64,000 bases of DNA, taken from Paramacrobiotus metropolitanus. Its lineage: Eukaryota > Tardigrada > Eutardigrada > Parachela > Macrobiotidae. Where the stretch lies: NCBI RefSeq assembly GCF_019649055.1, contig NW_026570265.1:558001-622000 (forward strand), read 5' to 3'. Positions within the stretch are counted from its first letter, which is position 1. The number at the start of each line of letters is the position of its first letter. The translations under genes were made by a program, and so were the position numbers. Positions 63,718 through 64,000 of the stretch are shown here, in pieces. The notes beneath the pieces are model-generated. The model worked only from the letters and a program-made list of their open reading frames with translations. It was not told where the DNA came from and searched no databases.

Positions 63718-64000
63718 GTAAATATGTTGGGAAAACTTGCGACATTCATATCAGCGTTGGTGCGTGAAATACGATTATTCGTTTAATTTTCCAGATTTCG
63801 CACAAGAGGGAAAGGCATCCCGGAAACCCTCTTTTTTTATGGTGTTTTCGCTCTGTTCTTTTCGCTTTGTTTTTATGGTGTGCGTATGTTTTCGCTCTAT
63901 GCAGACTTACATTGTCTTGTTATAACAGTCGATAATGTACTAGTATCTACACACCAGAAATGTCAACGCAATGCGATACAAATGGCATGCATGATCTTGT
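63718..64000. other. Sequence downstream of the KAT5-like gene
   Basis: No gene seen. TTTTTATGGTG and GTTTTCGCTCT each occur twice between 63834 and 63900 as a small direct duplication. No canonical polyadenylation signal was noticed before the window ends. Confidence 0.5.

Overview
The window is animal nuclear DNA. Genes are split by many short GT-AG introns (often 50-500 bp, some exons only 23-45 bp), both strands are used, and A+T is high. Conserved metazoan families (PPWD1, cathepsin F, COQ8, UNC-93, C1-type RASSF, ERG/FLI/FEV-type ETS factor, MYST acetyltransferase) exclude bacteria, plants and fungi. The compact layout suggests a small-genome invertebrate, perhaps an ecdysozoan such as a tardigrade or small arthropod. 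The phylum cannot be fixed from this sequence alone.

Layout: PPWD1 3' part (+, 1-2102); cathepsin F-like protease (+, 2538-6262, 16 exons); COQ8/ADCK3 (-, 6587-11162); a 2.2 kb divergent spacer; UNC-93-like membrane protein (+, 13393-17820); RASSF1/5-like scaffold (-, 18180-22238); OXLD1 (-, 23215-23652); CCDC137 (+, 24131-26596); nucleostemin GNL3/GNL3L (-, 26651-30007); mitochondrial ribosomal protein mL43 (-, 30827-31865); an unrecognised ten-exon gene with a PB1-like N-terminus (+, 32864-36488); a 7 kb spacer; an ETS transcription factor (+, 43775-57434) with an 8 kb intron; a decayed retroelement (+, about 59200-60335); and a KAT5/Tip60-like acetyltransferase (+, 61436-63717). Exon phases were checked across every junction of the complete multi-exon genes, and they close for all except the KAT5-like gene, which is one base short.

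Functionally this is a housekeeping cluster (splicing-associated cyclophilin, lysosomal protease, coenzyme Q, mitoribosome, nucleolar GTPase) beside regulatory genes (RASSF, ETS, MYST). OXLD1 and CCDC137 are head to head, and CCDC137 and GNL3 are tail to tail only 54 bp apart.

The non-genic content includes a 646 bp near-perfect palindrome with an 8 bp target duplication inside an intron, two TA-flanked short inverted-repeat elements (one inserted in the retroelement relic so that removing it plus one TA brings the reading frame back), a cluster of four AAGGTCA motifs in the ETS intron, and several small repeats. No bacterial-type system, CRISPR array, rRNA or convincing tRNA was seen.
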